Of a stretch of 41,249 nucleotides of DNA, positions 39,539 through 41,249 are shown in pieces; position 1 is the stretch's first letter, and each line of letters starts with the position of its first letter. The stretch is taken from positions 1 through 41,249 of the forward strand of contig JADLBT010000297.1 in NCBI GenBank assembly GCA_020847555.1, read 5' to 3'. The translations under genes were made by a program, and so were the position numbers. A model generated the notes under the pieces. The model was given only the letters and a program-made list of their open reading frames with translations. It was not told the DNA's origin and ran no database searches. This DNA is from Gemmataceae bacterium (GTDB lineage Bacteria; Planctomycetota; Planctomycetia; Gemmatales; Gemmataceae).

Positions 39539-41249
39539 ATGCACTGCGGGAGTACTATCCGGCTGTGGCGTGGCGGTCTGCTGGCAGCCCTCGCCGGTTT
39601 GTGGTTTGGACTGAACTCGTCGGCGCTCCGGGCCGACCCGACCGAAACCGATGCGTCCCGGCGGCAGGAGGCCATCAAGGCCGAAACCGAGCAACTTGTC
39701 CGCCGCGTGGGCACCATGCTGCGTGTGCTGGAATTCTACCGTGTCGATCGGACCGAGGAGAAGAAGCTCCTCGAAGAGGTGGCCGGCACCCTCAACGGCC
39801 TGAGCCGCGAGCAGATGGCGGAGGTGATCGCTCGCCTCGAAGCCGCTGCCGTCGCCGAGCGGGCTGCCGACAAGGGCAAGGCCACCGCGGAGCGCGCGGC
39901 CGCTCACAAGCGCCACGAGGAGATCCTCCGCTCCCTCAAGGGGCTGCTCTCGCGCTACGACGCCCTCAAGGATCTGGAGCAGGCGGCCGACCGGCTCGAA
40001 AAGGCCGCCGGCTCGCAGTTTGACCTCAGCCGGCAGACGGCCCGCACCGTCAAGGATCTGGAGGATCTGCAGCAGGGCGTGCGTACCGCCGAGGAGCAGC
40101 GCAAGCTGGCGGAGCGCCTCGAAACGCTGCCGCAAAAGGTCAAGCAGCAGGAGAACGAGCAGGCCGAACTCGGCAAGTACGTCAAGGACTTCCTCAAGGA
40201 GGTCGATGCGCTGCGCGGCAAACTCACGCCCGACCAGCGCGACCGCATCAAGAAGATGGAGCGGCTCGCCGAGGAGATGAAGGTGCAGGACGCGATGGAG
40301 CAGGCAGCGCGCAGGCTCGGCACGCGCCAGACCAACCCGGCCGTCAAGCAGGAGCAGTTCCGGGCCGCCAACGAACTGCAGACGAAGGCGGCCGGCGACC
40401 TGCGTGAGCTGGCCCGCACCCTGCGCGCCCCGCAGGACAAACTCGACGCCCTGCGCGAGGCCCGCGATCGGGTCGAGCAGGCGATCCGCAAGCAGGAAGA
40501 GCTTCACGACCAGGCGAAGGCCCGGGAGGCCGAGAAGGCCGGCGACCTGAGCGACAAGCAGGCCGCCCTGGAGCAGGACGCGCGCGACACGCGCAACCTG
40601 CTCAAGCCTCACGCCGACGAGCTGGCGAAGAAAATCGTTCCCGCCCAGGCGGCGATGAAGGAGGCCGAGAAGGCGCTGCGCAGCGCCGAGCTGGCGAGGG
40701 CGGCCGACCCGCAGGAGAAGGCCGCCGACACCCTGCGCGACGTGCGCAAGGATCTCGACAAGCTGATCGCCGCAGCCGAGAAGGAGCGCAGCGATCCGCT
40801 CACCGCCCTCAAGAGCGCCGCCGAGACGGTGGACAAGCTTATTAAGGACCAGAAAGACACCCGCGACCAGACGAAGCAGGCGGGTGATGCGCAGAAGACT
40901 CAAGAGATGCCGAAACTCGCCGATAAGCAGGGTGACCTCGCCAGGCGGGCGGACGACCTCAAGCAGCAACCGCTCCCGCCGCGCGCCGACACGCAGAAGG
41001 CCCTCGACAAGGCCGGCAAGGCGATGAAGGACGCGGCGAAGGCGCTCGACAGCAAGAAGGCTCCCGACGCGGTCGGCAAGCAGGACCGGGCGCTCGACGC
41101 GCTGAAGGACGCGCAGAAGGCTCTCCAGGACCAGATCGCCGAGGTGGCGAAGCGGCGCGACGACATCGCCAAGCTGGAAGACGCCGCGAAGAAGCTCGAT
41201 GCGCTGACGAAGCAGGAGGGCAACATCGCCGACCAGGCCAGGCAGATGG
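39539..41249 (+). CDS. Exported coiled-coil protein (3' end outside window)
   Basis: An open frame of at least 570 codons with no stop before the right edge. ATG 39539 begins a signal peptide (GGLLAALAGLWFGL, cleavage likely after SSALRA near residue 34). The rest is almost entirely charged helix, rich in Ala, Lys, Glu, Asp and Gln, with heptad-like runs such as LEKAAGSQFDL and LAEKIVP-type breaks, and repeated KDL, QAAL and AEKA words. Long coiled-coil proteins of this kind commonly follow the DUF4175-like gene in planctomycete MoxR clusters. It may form a periplasmic filament or spacer (inference). G-rich sequence, not a clear ribosome site, precedes the start. An alternative start further in is unlikely because of the signal peptide. 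High Lys-codon content makes the antisense strand open over the same region. Confidence 0.85.
   Translation, partial: MHCGSTIRLWRGGLLAALAGLWFGLNSSALRADPTETDASRRQEAIKAETEQLVRRVGTMLRVLEFYRVDRTEEKKLLEEVAGTLNGLSREQMAEVIARLEAAAVAERAADKGKATAERAAAHKRHEEILRSLKGLLSRYDALKDLEQAADRLEKAAGSQFDLSRQTARTVKDLEDLQQGVRTAEEQRKLAERLETLPQKVKQQENEQAELGKYVKDFLKEVDALRGKLTPDQRDRIKKMERLAEEMKVQDAMEQAARRLGTRQTNPAVKQEQFRAANELQTKAAGDLRELARTLRAPQDKLDALREARDRVEQAIRKQEELHDQAKAREAEKAGDLSDKQAALEQDARDTRNLLKPHADELAKKIVPAQAAMKEAEKALRSAELARAADPQEKAADTLRDVRKDLDKLIAAAEKERSDPLTALKSAAETVDKLIKDQKDTRDQTKQAGDAQKTQEMPKLADKQGDLARRADDLKQQPLPPRADTQKALDKAGKAMKDAAKALDSKKAPDAVGKQDRALDALKDAQKALQDQIAEVAKRRDDIAKLEDAAKKLDALTKQEGNIADQARQM

Noticed and set aside
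39170..40969. Antisense open frame of 599 codons opposite the coiled-coil gene
   Set aside because: Leu/Val/Arg-rich reading of Lys/Glu/Asp codons on the other strand. The + strand frame has a signal peptide and heptads, and the antisense frame runs through inverted repeat C.
1..41249. tRNA, rRNA, CRISPR array, insertion sequence, prophage or attachment site
   Set aside because: Reading of all intergenic stretches found no cloverleaf, no regularly spaced direct repeats and no transposase or integrase motif.

Overview
The window is about 41 kb of very GC-rich DNA (roughly 70% by eye), and every convincing gene lies on the + strand. Content points to a planctomycete of the Gemmataceae (Gemmata/Fimbriiglobus-like). 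The clues are Ser/Thr kinases with zinc ribbons or a DLG in place of DFG, an FHA-kinase-PP2C cluster, two MoxR-DUF58 clusters, Tat- or Sec-exported sugar isomerase and ThuA-type proteins, and several families of long intergenic inverted repeats. Identification rests on reading motifs; no database search was run.

Layout. (1) 1-3970: the end of a DUF4350-type membrane protein, a MoxR ATPase, a DUF58 protein and a SpoIIM-like membrane protein form a membrane-envelope MoxR cluster. (2) 4473-8858: a DUF5658 membrane protein behind a probable promoter and a folded leader, then an MFS transporter paired with a Tat-exported sugar phosphate isomerase/epimerase-like protein, then an exported Bcp-type peroxiredoxin. 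(3) 9356-18477: a signalling cluster made of a 1233-residue zinc-ribbon membrane protein with four tandem ectodomain repeats, a polytopic FHA protein, a soluble kinase with five zinc ribbons, and a zinc ribbon-pseudokinase-PP2C fusion. The first two genes share a promoter-like motif with identical spacing. This is the best candidate for a poorly described system.

(4) 18585-26535: a corrin-ring operon (CobI-CobJ fusion, CobH/CbiC, an unknown 184-residue protein, CbiD, CobL/CbiET) with overlapping junctions, followed by an isochorismatase-family hydrolase, a class V aminotransferase and zinc-type HemB. Tetrapyrrole precursor supply and corrin synthesis are therefore neighbours. (5) 26695-29958: an exported isochorismatase-ThuA fusion and a membrane-anchored Ser/Thr kinase. 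(6) 30372-41249: a second MoxR cluster of BatA/vWA type: MoxR, DUF58, two large membrane vWA proteins, a DUF4175-like membrane protein, and an exported coiled-coil protein that runs off the right edge.

Intergenic DNA carries at least four classes of inverted repeat: five full copies of an element with AAAGCCCACGGG ends, two pairs of long hairpins, and short C/G-rich hairpins. No tRNA, rRNA, CRISPR array, transposase or integrase was recognised. Many long antisense open frames exist but look like by-products of GC-rich codon use.
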